Source: Paramicrobacterium chengjingii (GTDB lineage: Bacteria > Actinomycetota > Actinomycetes > Actinomycetales > Microbacteriaceae). From it: a stretch of DNA of 64,000 bases. This document shows positions 56,369 to 64,000 of this stretch, piece after piece. The notes under the pieces were generated by a model. It was given only the letters and a program-made list of their open reading frames with translations. It did no database searches and was not told where the DNA came from. Position numbers and translations under genes: made by a program. The DNA lies in contig NZ_CP061169.1 of assembly GCF_011751765.2 (NCBI RefSeq), forward strand, positions 2,232,001 through 2,296,000, in the 5' to 3' direction. Every line of letters starts with the position of its first letter. The stretch's first letter is position 1.

Positions 56369-57165
56369 ACCTGCCGCCCACGTTTCGCGACCGTCTCGCC
56401 CAAGCCGACCGCACACTCGTCGGCATGTGGGTGAGCAGCGGGAATGCGCTCAACGCCGAGATCTGCGCGGGCAGCGGCCTCGACTGGCTACTCATCGACG
56501 GCGAACACAGCCACAACACACTTGAGCTGATTCTCGCTCAGCTGCAGGCCGTCGCCGCGTACCCGGCCACTCCCCTCGTGCGCGTTCCCGAGTGCAACAC
56601 CGCGCTGATCAAGCAATATCTCGACATCGGTGCCCAGAACCTCCTCGTGCCCATGGTGAACACCGTTGCAGATGCAGAAAAGGCCGTTGCCGCCGTGCGC
56701 TACCCTCCGCATGGTGTGCGCGGAGTCGGCAGCGCTCTTGCGCGGGCTTCACGGTGGAATCGCGTGGATGACTACCTCGCCGCGGCCAACGGTGCGGTGT
56801 CTCTGTACGTGCAGATCGAGACGGCGGAAGCCGTGCAGAATGCGCGAGAGATCGCCGCCGTTGACGGCATTGACGGGGTTTTCATCGGCCCAAGCGACCT
56901 GGCTGCATCCATGGGGCACCTGGGTGAGCAGGGGCATCCCGAGGTCGTGGATGCCGTCGAGACGACGATTCGCGCCATGACAGAACTCGGAGTCTCCGTC
57001 GGCGTCAACGCGTTCGCTCCCGACGCCGCGCGCCGCTACATCGAGCTGGGCGTCACGTTCATTCTCGTCGCTGCCGACGTTTCGCTTCTCGCCCGAGCAA
57101 GCGAAGCACTCGCCGACACCTGGCTGCCCTCTGCCGGCGATGCCGCGGAGCGCGCAAGTTACTGA
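56353..57165 (+). CDS. hpaI: HpcH/HpaI-family aldolase
   Basis: A 270-residue class II pyruvate aldolase. It has GLDWLLIDGEHSHNTLELIL with the catalytic His, PLVRVPECNTALIKQYLDIG, VSLYVQIETAEAVQNAREIA with metal-binding Glu, and GVFIGPSDLAASMGHLGEQG with metal-binding Asp. Members cleave 4-hydroxy-2-oxoheptane-1,7-dioate to pyruvate and succinic semialdehyde. It overlaps the hydratase gene; HpaH and HpaI work in sequence. Confidence 0.93.
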   Translation: MPIRVNLPPTFRDRLAQADRTLVGMWVSSGNALNAEICAGSGLDWLLIDGEHSHNTLELILAQLQAVAAYPATPLVRVPECNTALIKQYLDIGAQNLLVPMVNTVADAEKAVAAVRYPPHGVRGVGSALARASRWNRVDDYLAAANGAVSLYVQIETAEAVQNAREIAAVDGIDGVFIGPSDLAASMGHLGEQGHPEVVDAVETTIRAMTELGVSVGVNAFAPDAARRYIELGVTFILVAADVSLLARASEALADTWLPSAGDAAERASY

Positions 57166-57227
57166 CACTCGACTGATGCTCCTGCGCCTGCGCCAGGGTT
57201 CGCGTCACCACTTCCCGAAACCTGCCA

Positions 57228-57244
57228 GATCGTATATCATTTGG
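57228..57244. promoter_or_regulatory. Second GntR-like site upstream of FAH-RraA gene
   Basis: GATCGTATATCATTTGG shares 10 of 12 core bases with the palindrome at 55533. It lies 33 bp before the FAH-RraA start and is preceded by a 62-bp gap after the aldolase stop, so it may mark a second promoter. Confidence 0.5.
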
Positions 57245-57276
57245 AATACGACAGTCCACGATGAGGAGAGACCGTC

Positions 57277-58716
57277 ATGACCCACGAGGTGACAGCACCC
57301 AAGATCATCGCCGTGCACCTGAACTATCGTTCGCGTGCCGAGCAGCGGGGCCGCATTCCTGCCCACCCCTCGTACTTCTTCAAGCCGGCATCGTCGCTCA
57401 GTGCATCCGGCTCTACGATCGAGCGCCCCACAGGAACCGAGTTGTTGGCATTTGAGGGCGAGATCGCACTCATCGTGGGCACGGACGTGCGCCGCGTCTC
57501 CCCCGACGAAGGATGGGCGGCCGTCTCCGGTGTCACTGCAGCAAACGACTTCGGCCTCTATGACTTCCGAGCGGCGGACAAAGGGTCGAACGTGCGCTCA
57601 AAGGGAGGCGACGGCTACACACCGCTCAGCTCCGAGGTGATCCCCGCCTCCGCCATCGACCAGGATGCACTCCGTGTGCGCACCTGGGTCAACGGCGTTC
57701 TCGCGCAGAACGACACCTCGGCTGGGTTGATCTTCCCCTTCGGTCAGCTCGTCGCCGACCTGTCGCAGATGATGACGTTGCACGCAGGCGACATCATTCT
57801 CACGGGCACTCCCGCCGGGTCCTCCGTCGTGCAACCCGGTGACACTGTAGAGGTCGAAGTGGATGCCCCGACGGCGCCGGGTGCTCCGAGCACGGGACGT
57901 CTCGTCACCACAGTTGTCGAGGGCCAGGCGCCGTTCACCGACGTCGGCGAGAAGCCTCGGGCAACGGATGCTCAGCGCGAAGCAGCATGGGGCAGCCCCG
58001 AGGCCGCCGGCTTCACTCCGGTTCTCACGGACGAGCTCCGCGAAAAACTCGCATCGGTCGGCACAGCCACCATTTCGTCGCAGCTGCGCAAGCGTGGTCT
58101 CAACAACGTGTCGATCGACGGCGTCACGACGACACGTCCTGGAGTTCGCATGGTGGGGCGCGCTCGCACTCTGCGTTACATTCCCAACCGGGAAGATCTC
58201 TTCGCGAGCCACGGCGGCGGATACAACGCTCAGAAGCGCATCGTCGATTCGCTCGAGAGTGGCGACGTTCTGGTCATGGAAGCTCGCGGCGAATCCGGCA
58301 CGGGCACTCTCGGCGATGTGATCGCCCTGCGCGCGCAGCAGCTCGGAGCGGCCGGTGTCGTCACAGACGGCGGCGTTCGCGACGTCGCCGAGGTGGCCGG
58401 TTTCGACATGCCGACGTTTCACAATGGAGCGCACCCGGCAGTGCTCGGTCGCCGCCATGTTCCGTGGGACACCGACATCACGATCGCGTGCGGAGGCGCC
58501 GCTGTGCAGCCGGGAGACATTATCGTCGGGGACGATGACGGCGTCATCGTCATTCCGCCCGCGCTGGCCGCCGAAGTGGCTGATGCCGCTGTCGAGCAGG
58601 AGAAGAGCGAAGAGTTCATCGCCGAGATGGTCGCCGCGGGCGAGCGTATTGAAGGACTCTTCCCCATGAACGACGAGTGGAAGGACCGGTATAAGGCATG
58701 GCTCTCAAGGCGCTGA
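57277..58716 (+). CDS. Fumarylacetoacetate-hydrolase-fold / RraA-like fusion protein
   Basis: A 479-residue two-domain enzyme. Residues about 1-225 are an FAH-fold domain: HPSYFFKPASSLSASG, FEGEIALIVGTD with metal-binding acids, and LTGTPAGSSVVQPGDTVEVE. This is the HpaG/HpcE-type fold that decarboxylates 5-carboxymethyl-2-oxo-hex-3-ene-1,7-dioate. About 245-479 is an RraA/HMG-aldolase-like domain: GDVIALRAQQLGAAGVVTDG followed by GVRDVAEV with its catalytic Arg-Asp. Fusion of the two is unusual; the RraA half may do a second decarboxylation or aldol step. Overlaps gntR by 19 nt. Confidence 0.9.
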   Translation: MTHEVTAPKIIAVHLNYRSRAEQRGRIPAHPSYFFKPASSLSASGSTIERPTGTELLAFEGEIALIVGTDVRRVSPDEGWAAVSGVTAANDFGLYDFRAADKGSNVRSKGGDGYTPLSSEVIPASAIDQDALRVRTWVNGVLAQNDTSAGLIFPFGQLVADLSQMMTLHAGDIILTGTPAGSSVVQPGDTVEVEVDAPTAPGAPSTGRLVTTVVEGQAPFTDVGEKPRATDAQREAAWGSPEAAGFTPVLTDELREKLASVGTATISSQLRKRGLNNVSIDGVTTTRPGVRMVGRARTLRYIPNREDLFASHGGGYNAQKRIVDSLESGDVLVMEARGESGTGTLGDVIALRAQQLGAAGVVTDGGVRDVAEVAGFDMPTFHNGAHPAVLGRRHVPWDTDITIACGGAAVQPGDIIVGDDDGVIVIPPALAAEVADAAVEQEKSEEFIAEMVAAGERIEGLFPMNDEWKDRYKAWLSRR

Positions 58717-59396
58717 ACCCCGATGCCGAGCGCACCCCGAGTAAGTCGGAGCGCGCTTATCGGTGGATCCGCTCTCGCATAGAAGACGGCCGTTACGTTC
58801 CCGGCTACCGCCTCGTGCTCGGGCAGATCGCCGGCGAGCTCGACATCAGCGTCGTTCCGGTGCGCGAGGCGATCCGACGGCTCGAGGCCGAAGGGCTCGT
58901 CACCTTTGAGCGAAATGTCGGTGCTCAGGTAGCCATGATTGACGTGACGGAATACGTGCACACGATGGAGTCTCTCGCGATCGTCGAGGGCGCGGCGACC
59001 CGGCTGACGGCTCACCTCATGACACCAGAGCGACTAGCCCAAGCACGCACGATCAACGACGACATGGTGGCAAGTCTCGAAGACTTCAACCCGCACCGTT
59101 TTACAGAGCTCAACAAGGAGTTCCACGAGATTCTGTACGACGGCTGCCCCAACCCGCACATTCTCGACCTCGTGCACCGCGGCTGGAATCGCATGCGTGC
59201 GCTGCGCGACTCCACATTCAGCTTCGTGCCCGGTCGCGCACGCGAATCCGTTGCCGAGCACGAGAGCATTCTCGCGCTCATCGAATCACGAGCCGAGCCC
59301 CTCGACATCGAGTTGGCAGCCCGAAATCACCGTCTGGCGACGCTCGAAGCGTTCCAGTCCTACCAACGGGCGCACACGTCCAAACATTTGTCTTAA
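58698..59396 (+). CDS. GntR-family regulator, FCD subfamily
   Basis: A 232-residue ligand-responsive repressor. N-terminal winged helix (about 10-80): SERAYRWIRSRIEDGRYVPG, LDISVVPVREAIRRLEAEGL. The C-terminal FCD all-helical domain (about 90-225) has FNPHRFTELNKEFHEILYDG, with metal-binding D/H residues, and ESVAEHESILALIESRAEPL. It lies between the FAH-RraA and hpaE genes, and palindromes like GATCGTATACGATC upstream of two operons are its likely operators. Confidence 0.93.
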   Translation: MALKALNPDAERTPSKSERAYRWIRSRIEDGRYVPGYRLVLGQIAGELDISVVPVREAIRRLEAEGLVTFERNVGAQVAMIDVTEYVHTMESLAIVEGAATRLTAHLMTPERLAQARTINDDMVASLEDFNPHRFTELNKEFHEILYDGCPNPHILDLVHRGWNRMRALRDSTFSFVPGRARESVAEHESILALIESRAEPLDIELAARNHRLATLEAFQSYQRAHTSKHLS

Positions 59397-59414
59397 CGAG
59401 AAGGAGGCATACCA

Positions 59415-60920
59415 ATGGGTCATCACGTTCCCGACAACCTGCCAACAAGCATCAAGCACTACATCGGAGGAGCCTTCGTCGACAGCGTCTCCGGCGACAC
59501 CTTCGACGTTCTGAACCCGGTGACGAACGAGAACTACGTCGCTGCGGCATCCGGCGATAAAGACGACATCGATCGCGCCGTCGCCGCCGCGAAAGATGCA
59601 TTCGATAACGGTCCGTGGCCGCGCATGCTCCCCCGAGCGCGTGCGCGCGTTTTGAACAAGATCGCGGATGCCGTCGAGGCGCAGGACGCGCGGCTCGCCG
59701 AACTCGAGAGCTTCGACTCCGGGCTTCCCATCACGCAGGCCCTCGGACAGGCGCAGCGCGCAGCCGAGAACTTCCGGTTCTTCGCCGACCTGATCGTGGC
59801 GCAGGCCGATGACGCCTACAAGGTGCCGGGCCGCCAGATCAACTACGTCAACCGCAAGCCCAAGGGTGTCGCCGGTCTCATCACTCCCTGGAACACGCCG
59901 TTCATGCTCGAGAGCTGGAAACTCGCCCCTGCTCTCGCCTCTGGCTGCACCGTTGTGCTGAAGCCGGCCGAGTTTACTCCGCTCTCCGCGAGCCTGTGGG
60001 CTGGCATCTTCGAAGAGGCAGGTCTTCCCACCGGCGTGTTCAACCTGGTCAACGGATTCGGTGAGAGCGCTGGAGACGCGCTGGTGAAGCATCCTGATGT
60101 TCCACTCATCTCGTTCACGGGCGAAAGCAAAACCGGCGAGATCATCTTTGGCAACTGCGCACCCAACCTCAAGGGAATGTCGATGGAGCTCGGCGGCAAA
60201 TCGCCGGCCATCGTGTTCGCCGATGCTGACCTGGATGCCGCAATCGATTCGACGCTCTTCGGCGTGTTCTCACTGAACGGCGAACGCTGCACGGCGGGCA
60301 GCCGCATTCTCGTCGAACGTTCGATCTATGACGATTTCTGCGAGCGCTATGCGGCCCGCGCGAAGAACATCGTCGTCGGCGATCCCCATGACCCGAAAAC
60401 CGAGGTTGGGGCGCTCGTGCACCCCGAGCATTACGACAAGGTGATGAGCTACGTCGAGATCGGAAAGACCGAAGGTCGTCTGCTCGCGGGCGGAGGCCGT
60501 CCCGAGGGAATCGACCACGGAAACTATGTGGCACCCACTGTGTTTGCCGATGTGATGCCTGGCGCCCGCATCTTTCAGGAAGAGATCTTTGGTCCGGTCG
60601 TTGCGATCACCCCGTTCGACTCCGACGAGGAGGCTCTCGAACTCGCGAACGCTGTGCGCTACGGTCTCGCCGCGTACGTGTGGACGCAGAATCTCACGCG
60701 CGCCCACACCTTCTCACAGTCTGTTAACGCAGGAATGGTGTGGCTCAACTCGCACAACGTCCGGGACCTGCGCACCCCGTTCGGTGGCGTGAAGGCATCG
60801 GGTCTCGGGCACGAGGGCGGCTACCGTTCTATCGACTTCTACACGGACCAGCAGGCAGTGCACATCTCTCTTGGCGAGGTTCACACTGCTCGCTTCGGCG
60901 CGTCTGGCGACGCCCGCTGA
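59415..60920 (+). CDS. hpaE: 5-carboxymethyl-2-hydroxymuconate-semialdehyde dehydrogenase
   Basis: A 501-residue NAD-dependent aldehyde dehydrogenase. Catalytic residues: Asn160 in GLITPWNTPFMLE, Glu258 in SMELGGKSPAIVF, Cys292 in FSLNGERCTAGSRILVE. The cofactor loop is SFTGESKTGEIIFG. Length and context next to HpaD identify HpaE, which oxidises the ring-cleavage semialdehyde to 5-carboxymethyl-2-hydroxymuconate. SD GAGAAGGAGG lies upstream of the ATG. It is followed 32 nt later by hpaD. Confidence 0.92.
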   Translation: MGHHVPDNLPTSIKHYIGGAFVDSVSGDTFDVLNPVTNENYVAAASGDKDDIDRAVAAAKDAFDNGPWPRMLPRARARVLNKIADAVEAQDARLAELESFDSGLPITQALGQAQRAAENFRFFADLIVAQADDAYKVPGRQINYVNRKPKGVAGLITPWNTPFMLESWKLAPALASGCTVVLKPAEFTPLSASLWAGIFEEAGLPTGVFNLVNGFGESAGDALVKHPDVPLISFTGESKTGEIIFGNCAPNLKGMSMELGGKSPAIVFADADLDAAIDSTLFGVFSLNGERCTAGSRILVERSIYDDFCERYAARAKNIVVGDPHDPKTEVGALVHPEHYDKVMSYVEIGKTEGRLLAGGGRPEGIDHGNYVAPTVFADVMPGARIFQEEIFGPVVAITPFDSDEEALELANAVRYGLAAYVWTQNLTRAHTFSQSVNAGMVWLNSHNVRDLRTPFGGVKASGLGHEGGYRSIDFYTDQQAVHISLGEVHTARFGASGDAR

Positions 60921-60952
60921 TCGACTCGAATCACACAAGCAAGGAAGCTGAC

Positions 60953-62026
60953 ATGCTCGAAACAATCCCACACCCCTCGGCCCCGGCGCCCGACATCCTG
61001 CGCTGCGCGTACATGGAGATTGTCGTCACGGATCTCAAGCGTTCACGGGACTTCTACGTCGATGTACTCGGACTCACGGTCACCGAAGAAGATGACACCA
61101 CCATCTACCTGCGTTCACTCGAGGAGTTCATTCACCACAACCTGGTGCTTCGCACGGGCCCCGTCGCCGCGGTAGCCGCATTCTCATACCGTGTGCGCAG
61201 CCCCGAAGACGTTGACCGCGCCGAGGCCTACTACCGAGAGATGGGATGCCGCACGGAGCGCCGTCGGGACGGATTCGTGACGGGAATCGGCGATTCCGTG
61301 CGAGTGGAAGACCCGCTCGGTTTTCCGTACGAGTTCTTTTACGAGGCCGATCACGTCGAGCGCCTCGCGTGGAGGTACGATCTGTACACACCGGGCGCAC
61401 TCGTACGTCTCGACCATTTCAATCAGGTGACGCACAATGTGCCGCGCGGCGTGAAGTACATGGAAGAGCTCGGCTTCCGCGTCACCGAAGACATTCAAGA
61501 TGACGACGGCGTCGTGTACGCTGCGTGGGTGCGCCGCAAGTCGACCGTGCACGACACTGCTCTCACGGGAGGCGACGGCCCCCGCATGCACCATGTCGCG
61601 TTTGCAACGCATGAGAAGCACAACATTCTTTCCATCTGCGACAAGCTCGGCGCTCTGCGGATGTCGGACCACATTGAGCGCGGCCCGGGCCGCCACGGCG
61701 TCTCGAATGCGTTCTACCTCTACCTGCGCGACCCTGATGGTCACCGCATCGAGATTTACACGCAGGATTACTACACGGGCGACCCAGACAACCCCCGCGT
61801 CACCTGGGACGTCCATGACAATCAGCGTCGCGACTGGTGGGGCAACCCCGTGGTGCCGAGCTGGTACACGGATGCCTCGACGGTGCTCGACCTCGACGGC
61901 AACCCGCAACCGCTGGTCGTGCGCGATGAGCCAAGCGAAATGGCTGTAACGGTCGGCGCCGACGGCTTCTCCTATACCCGCAAGGGCGATGAAGAGAAGG
62001 GCTTCAAGCTCGGCAATACGCTCTGA
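60953..62026 (+). CDS. hpaD: 3,4-dihydroxyphenylacetate 2,3-dioxygenase
   Basis: A 357-residue type I extradiol dioxygenase with two vicinal-oxygen-chelate domains. The metal ligands are His155 (RLDHFNQVT), His214 (RMHHVAFAT) and Glu267 (HRIEIYTQ). Second-sphere residues His200, His248, Asn157, Trp192 and Tyr257 also sit at the numbers known for Brevibacterium fuscum HPCD. It cleaves homoprotocatechuate between C2 and C3 to the semialdehyde used by HpaE. The ATG at 60953 has AAGGA before it. Iron or manganese may serve as metal (Arthrobacter MndD is the Mn form). Confidence 0.95.
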   Translation: MLETIPHPSAPAPDILRCAYMEIVVTDLKRSRDFYVDVLGLTVTEEDDTTIYLRSLEEFIHHNLVLRTGPVAAVAAFSYRVRSPEDVDRAEAYYREMGCRTERRRDGFVTGIGDSVRVEDPLGFPYEFFYEADHVERLAWRYDLYTPGALVRLDHFNQVTHNVPRGVKYMEELGFRVTEDIQDDDGVVYAAWVRRKSTVHDTALTGGDGPRMHHVAFATHEKHNILSICDKLGALRMSDHIERGPGRHGVSNAFYLYLRDPDGHRIEIYTQDYYTGDPDNPRVTWDVHDNQRRDWWGNPVVPSWYTDASTVLDLDGNPQPLVVRDEPSEMAVTVGADGFSYTRKGDEEKGFKLGNTL

Positions 62027-62271
62027 GACATCGAACACGGTCAACTGGTGGACAGGAAGCGTCCCCGTGGCACCGGGCGTCGGACCGAATCAATGCATCG
62101 TCCGCGCCACGGCTCTCCGCTGAAAACGTACTGCCTGCCAACGGTGCGATCACTGATCGTCGGCGGAGTCGTGGGCAGGGTTCACCCTCGTTCCGTCGCC
62201 GAAAGCACAATCTCGCATGACGCTACTCCGAGTGTCACGCACAGCGGAGACCCGTCGGAATCAGGGCAGAT

Positions 62272-62730
62272 TCAGAATCCGATTCCGCCCTCGGGCGCGA
62301 CGGATACAACGGCGGTGCCAGACCCCAGCACGGTCGATCCGTCCGGCATCGAGAATGTCGCAGTGATCGAGATCGACTCGCCGAGCTCGATTCCATCGGG
62401 GCGCGTCCCACCGCCGATCACGGTGTTGTCCGAAACGATGTAGCCAAGCTCCGCGTCCCATGCCTCGTCATTGATCGTGTAGGTTGCACTCACATCAGGG
62501 GGCGCTGGCGCATCGGGATCATCGAGGTTTGTCAGAGTGACGCCGATCGCAATGTAATCGGGCTGTCCGGTTCCCGGCATCGGCATGTAGGCCACAAAGT
62601 CGCTCACCGCCCAATTCTGGGATGCCGATGCCGCGGCGGCCGGAGTCGCTACCGCCATCGCAATGACGGGCAATGACCAGGCACCTGCCGTAATTACAGT
62701 TCGTCTGGTTGGCGTGCGGTCAGTGGACAT
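62272..62730 (-). CDS. Tat-signal secreted protein, hypothetical
   Basis: A 152-residue exported protein. The N-terminus has a twin-arginine motif in TPTRRTVITAGAWSLPVIAM followed by an Ala-rich cleavage region; ATG at 62730 places RR close to the start, as expected. The mature part looks all-beta: VGVTLTNLDD-like segments, ATYTINDEAWDAELG, SISITATFSMPDGSTVLGSG. Such secreted proteins beginning T-R-R-T-V are common in Microbacteriaceae, with no known function. It ends convergent with hpaD, 245 bp apart. Confidence 0.8.
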   Translation of the reverse strand: MSTDRTPTRRTVITAGAWSLPVIAMAVATPAAAASASQNWAVSDFVAYMPMPGTGQPDYIAIGVTLTNLDDPDAPAPPDVSATYTINDEAWDAELGYIVSDNTVIGGGTRPDGIELGESISITATFSMPDGSTVLGSGTAVVSVAPEGGIGF

Positions 62731-63030
62731 CCGTCGCATCTTCCATCTGAAGTCGAAAACTCTCGTTTCCAACTTACTCCGACCGATCATTTCTCGTGCG
62801 CCGACCGCTGGGAATGCACGGATTGCTCACAGAATGTGCCAAGATGCACAGCAAAACGGGCGGCACACGCACGCCCCACTGGCATGTGCCACCCGTTTCT
62901 TTCGCTCCAGGAGCGAGGAGGTGTTCCGGAACCGTCCGGCCAAGGCGCTATTCCGGCCCACCTCCCCACCGCTGGCGGGAATGACCGCGGTGCGCGCACT
63001 GTGTCCCCCGGCGCGCACCGCGGTGGTCTT
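62731..63030. other. Gene-free stretch with several hairpins before pckG end
   Basis: About 300 bp without a supportable gene. AAACGGGCGGCACA (62854-62867) pairs with TGTGCCACCCGTTT (62885-62898), with one mismatch, followed by CTTTCG: terminator-like on the plus strand, although no plus-strand gene precedes it closely. Further weak pairing lies at about 62915-62970. The pckG terminator (62984-63024) is annotated separately. Confidence 0.5.
62984..63024 (-). terminator. Terminator hairpin after pckG
   Basis: ACCGCGGTGCGCGC (62984-62997) and GCGCGCACCGCGGT (63011-63024) form a perfect 14-bp stem around 13 nt, 7 nt past the pckG stop. On the plus strand it is followed by GGTCTTTT. Confidence 0.8.
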
Positions 63031-64000
63031 TTACTCCTTGGTCAGGCGGTAGCGCAAAGCCTCAAGCTCAGCGCGTAGCGCCGCCGGCACCTTTGCGCCG
63101 AACATCTGGAAGAATTCCTCGGTGAGGTCGGCTTCTTCAAGCCATCCTTCGCGGTTTACAGAGAAGAGCTCCTCAAGGTCGTCGCGTGTAACATCGAGCC
63201 CCGAGAGATTGATGTCGTCAAGCTGCGGTAGGCGCCCGATTGGCGTCGTCTCTGCGGAAACCTTGCCGGAGAGTCGGGCAGCGATCCAGTCGAGCACACG
63301 CGAGTTCTCGCCGAAGCCTGGCCAGAGGAAGCGGCCGTCGTCGCCCTTGCGGAACCAGTTGACCTGGTAGATGCGTGGGGCACGATCGAAGCGAAGCTTC
63401 GATCCGATGGAGAGCCAGTGCGACCAGTGGTCGGCCATGTTGTATCCGCAGAAGGGGCGCATTGCGAACGGGTCGCGGCGCAGCTCTCCGACGGTTCCCT
63501 CGGCAGCGGCGGTACGCTCACTCGAGATCGTCGCTCCCATGAACACGCCGTGGCTCCAGTCAGAAGCTTCGACAACCAGAGGCACGTTCGTGGCACGGCG
63601 ACCGCCGAACAGGATCGCGTCAAGAGGAACACCGCCGTCAGCCTCCCAGTCGGGTGCCATCTGCGGGCACTGCGCCGCAGCGACGGTGAATCGAGAATTG
63701 GGGTGCGCAGCTGGGCGGCCGGAATCGGGAGTCCAGTCGTTCCCTTCCCAATCGATGAGGTGATCGGGTGGCGTGTCGGTGAGGCCCTCCCACCACACGT
63801 CCCCATCGTCTCTCAGAGCGACGTTCGTGAAGATCGTATTGCCCCAGAGCGTCTCGACGGCTGTGACGTTCGTGGAGTCGCCCGTCCCCGGCGCGACCCC
63901 GAAGAAGCCGGCCTCAGGGTTGATCGCCCACAGCCGACCGTCATCGCCTGGGCGCAGCCACGCGATGTCGTCTCCGATCGTTTCGACCTTCCAGCCGGGA
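63031..64000 (-). CDS. pckG: Phosphoenolpyruvate carboxykinase (GTP), N-terminus cut off by window
   Basis: About 323 C-terminal residues of a roughly 600-residue enzyme that converts oxaloacetate and GTP to phosphoenolpyruvate in gluconeogenesis. The frame is open to the right edge, reading [20 protein letters not shown] from the boundary. Identifying blocks: [40 protein letters not shown] and [17 protein letters not shown]. Active-site Cys and P-loop lie outside the window. The C-terminus is complete and is followed by a strong hairpin. Confidence 0.95.
   Translation of the reverse strand, partial: PGWKVETIGDDIAWLRPGDDGRLWAINPEAGFFGVAPGTGDSTNVTAVETLWGNTIFTNVALRDDGDVWWEGLTDTPPDHLIDWEGNDWTPDSGRPAAHPNSRFTVAAAQCPQMAPDWEADGGVPLDAILFGGRRATNVPLVVEASDWSHGVFMGATISSERTAAAEGTVGELRRDPFAMRPFCGYNMADHWSHWLSIGSKLRFDRAPRIYQVNWFRKGDDGRFLWPGFGENSRVLDWIAARLSGKVSAETTPIGRLPQLDDINLSGLDVTRDDLEELFSVNREGWLEEADLTEEFFQMFGAKVPAALRAELEALRYRLTKE

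Noticed and set aside
61184..62044. 286-codon open frame antisense to hpaD
   Set aside because: hpaD has all active-site residues at known positions; the antisense frame has no features.
62004..62210. 68-codon minus-strand frame after hpaD
   Set aside because: Cys/Arg-rich with no domain and no RBS; likely chance.

Overview
The window is high-GC actinobacterial chromosome, most probably from the family Microbacteriaceae. Support comes from mycothiol synthase, CarD, SenX3-RegX3, an XPB-type helicase with its partner protein, DUF3027, DUF3263 and DUF4032 proteins, a C-terminal nuclease-like domain of the MTES_1575 type, a CIRCE-controlled groEL without groES, and frequent GTG/TTG starts. No insertion sequence, prophage integrase or CRISPR array was seen. 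Most genes are core genes; the aromatic-catabolism cluster at about 53.7-62.0 kb looks like the accessory part.

Layout: 0-8.2 kb holds a truncated acetyltransferase, galU, formyl-THF cyclo-ligase, an FmdB zinc ribbon, mscL, a giant helicase-like protein with degenerate catalytic motifs, a histidine phosphatase, tRNA-Arg and an HNH nuclease. 8.5-20.9 kb holds a secreted NlpC/P60 peptidase, a DtxR regulator, serC, DUF3027 and cold-shock genes, the XPB helicase pair, a pyrimidine reductase, a FolP2-like protein and a two-component system. 21-34 kb holds an orphan WXG100 protein, CIRCE-groEL, a LytR_C protein, DUF3263, msrB, tRNA-Thr, a DsbA-like protein, an orphan sugar-import ATPase (msiK type), DUF4032, an rRNA methyltransferase, cysS, fused ispDF and carD.

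34-49 kb is a phosphate island: regX3-senX3, phoU, phosphoglycerate mutase, a GlnR/Rv0818-like regulator, mshD, ppk with a MutT1-like Nudix-phosphatase, and pstSCAB. Candidate PHO boxes, each three 11-bp units in register, lie before phoU and before pstS. An intercistronic hairpin separates pstS from pstC. The set gives sensing (SenX3-RegX3-PhoU), import (PstSCAB) and storage as polyphosphate (Ppk).

49-53.5 kb holds an orphan RskA_C protein, a compact structured element with its own candidate promoter and U-rich end (possible small RNA), tRNA-Lys, a fusion of an A1S_2505-like domain with a methyltransferase, and an ABC exporter. 53.7-62.0 kb is a homoprotocatechuate (3,4-dihydroxyphenylacetate) meta-cleavage cluster: a ThDP enzyme, HpaH-like hydratase, HpaI-like aldolase, an unusual FAH-RraA fusion, an FCD-type GntR regulator, HpaE and HpaD. 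HpaD keeps every known active-site residue of the Brevibacterium enzyme at the same number. Palindromic GntR-like sites lie before the hydratase and fusion genes. No hpaF isomerase or hpaBC monooxygenase is present. The window ends in a Tat-signal protein and a truncated pckG.

The observations most worth a second look are the three degenerate catalytic centres of the 1254-residue helicase-like protein, the FAH-RraA fusion in a pathway that lacks its isomerase gene, the structured element at 49.5-49.6 kb, the A1S_2505-methyltransferase fusion, and the tandem DtxR-like palindromes between carD and a lipoprotein gene.
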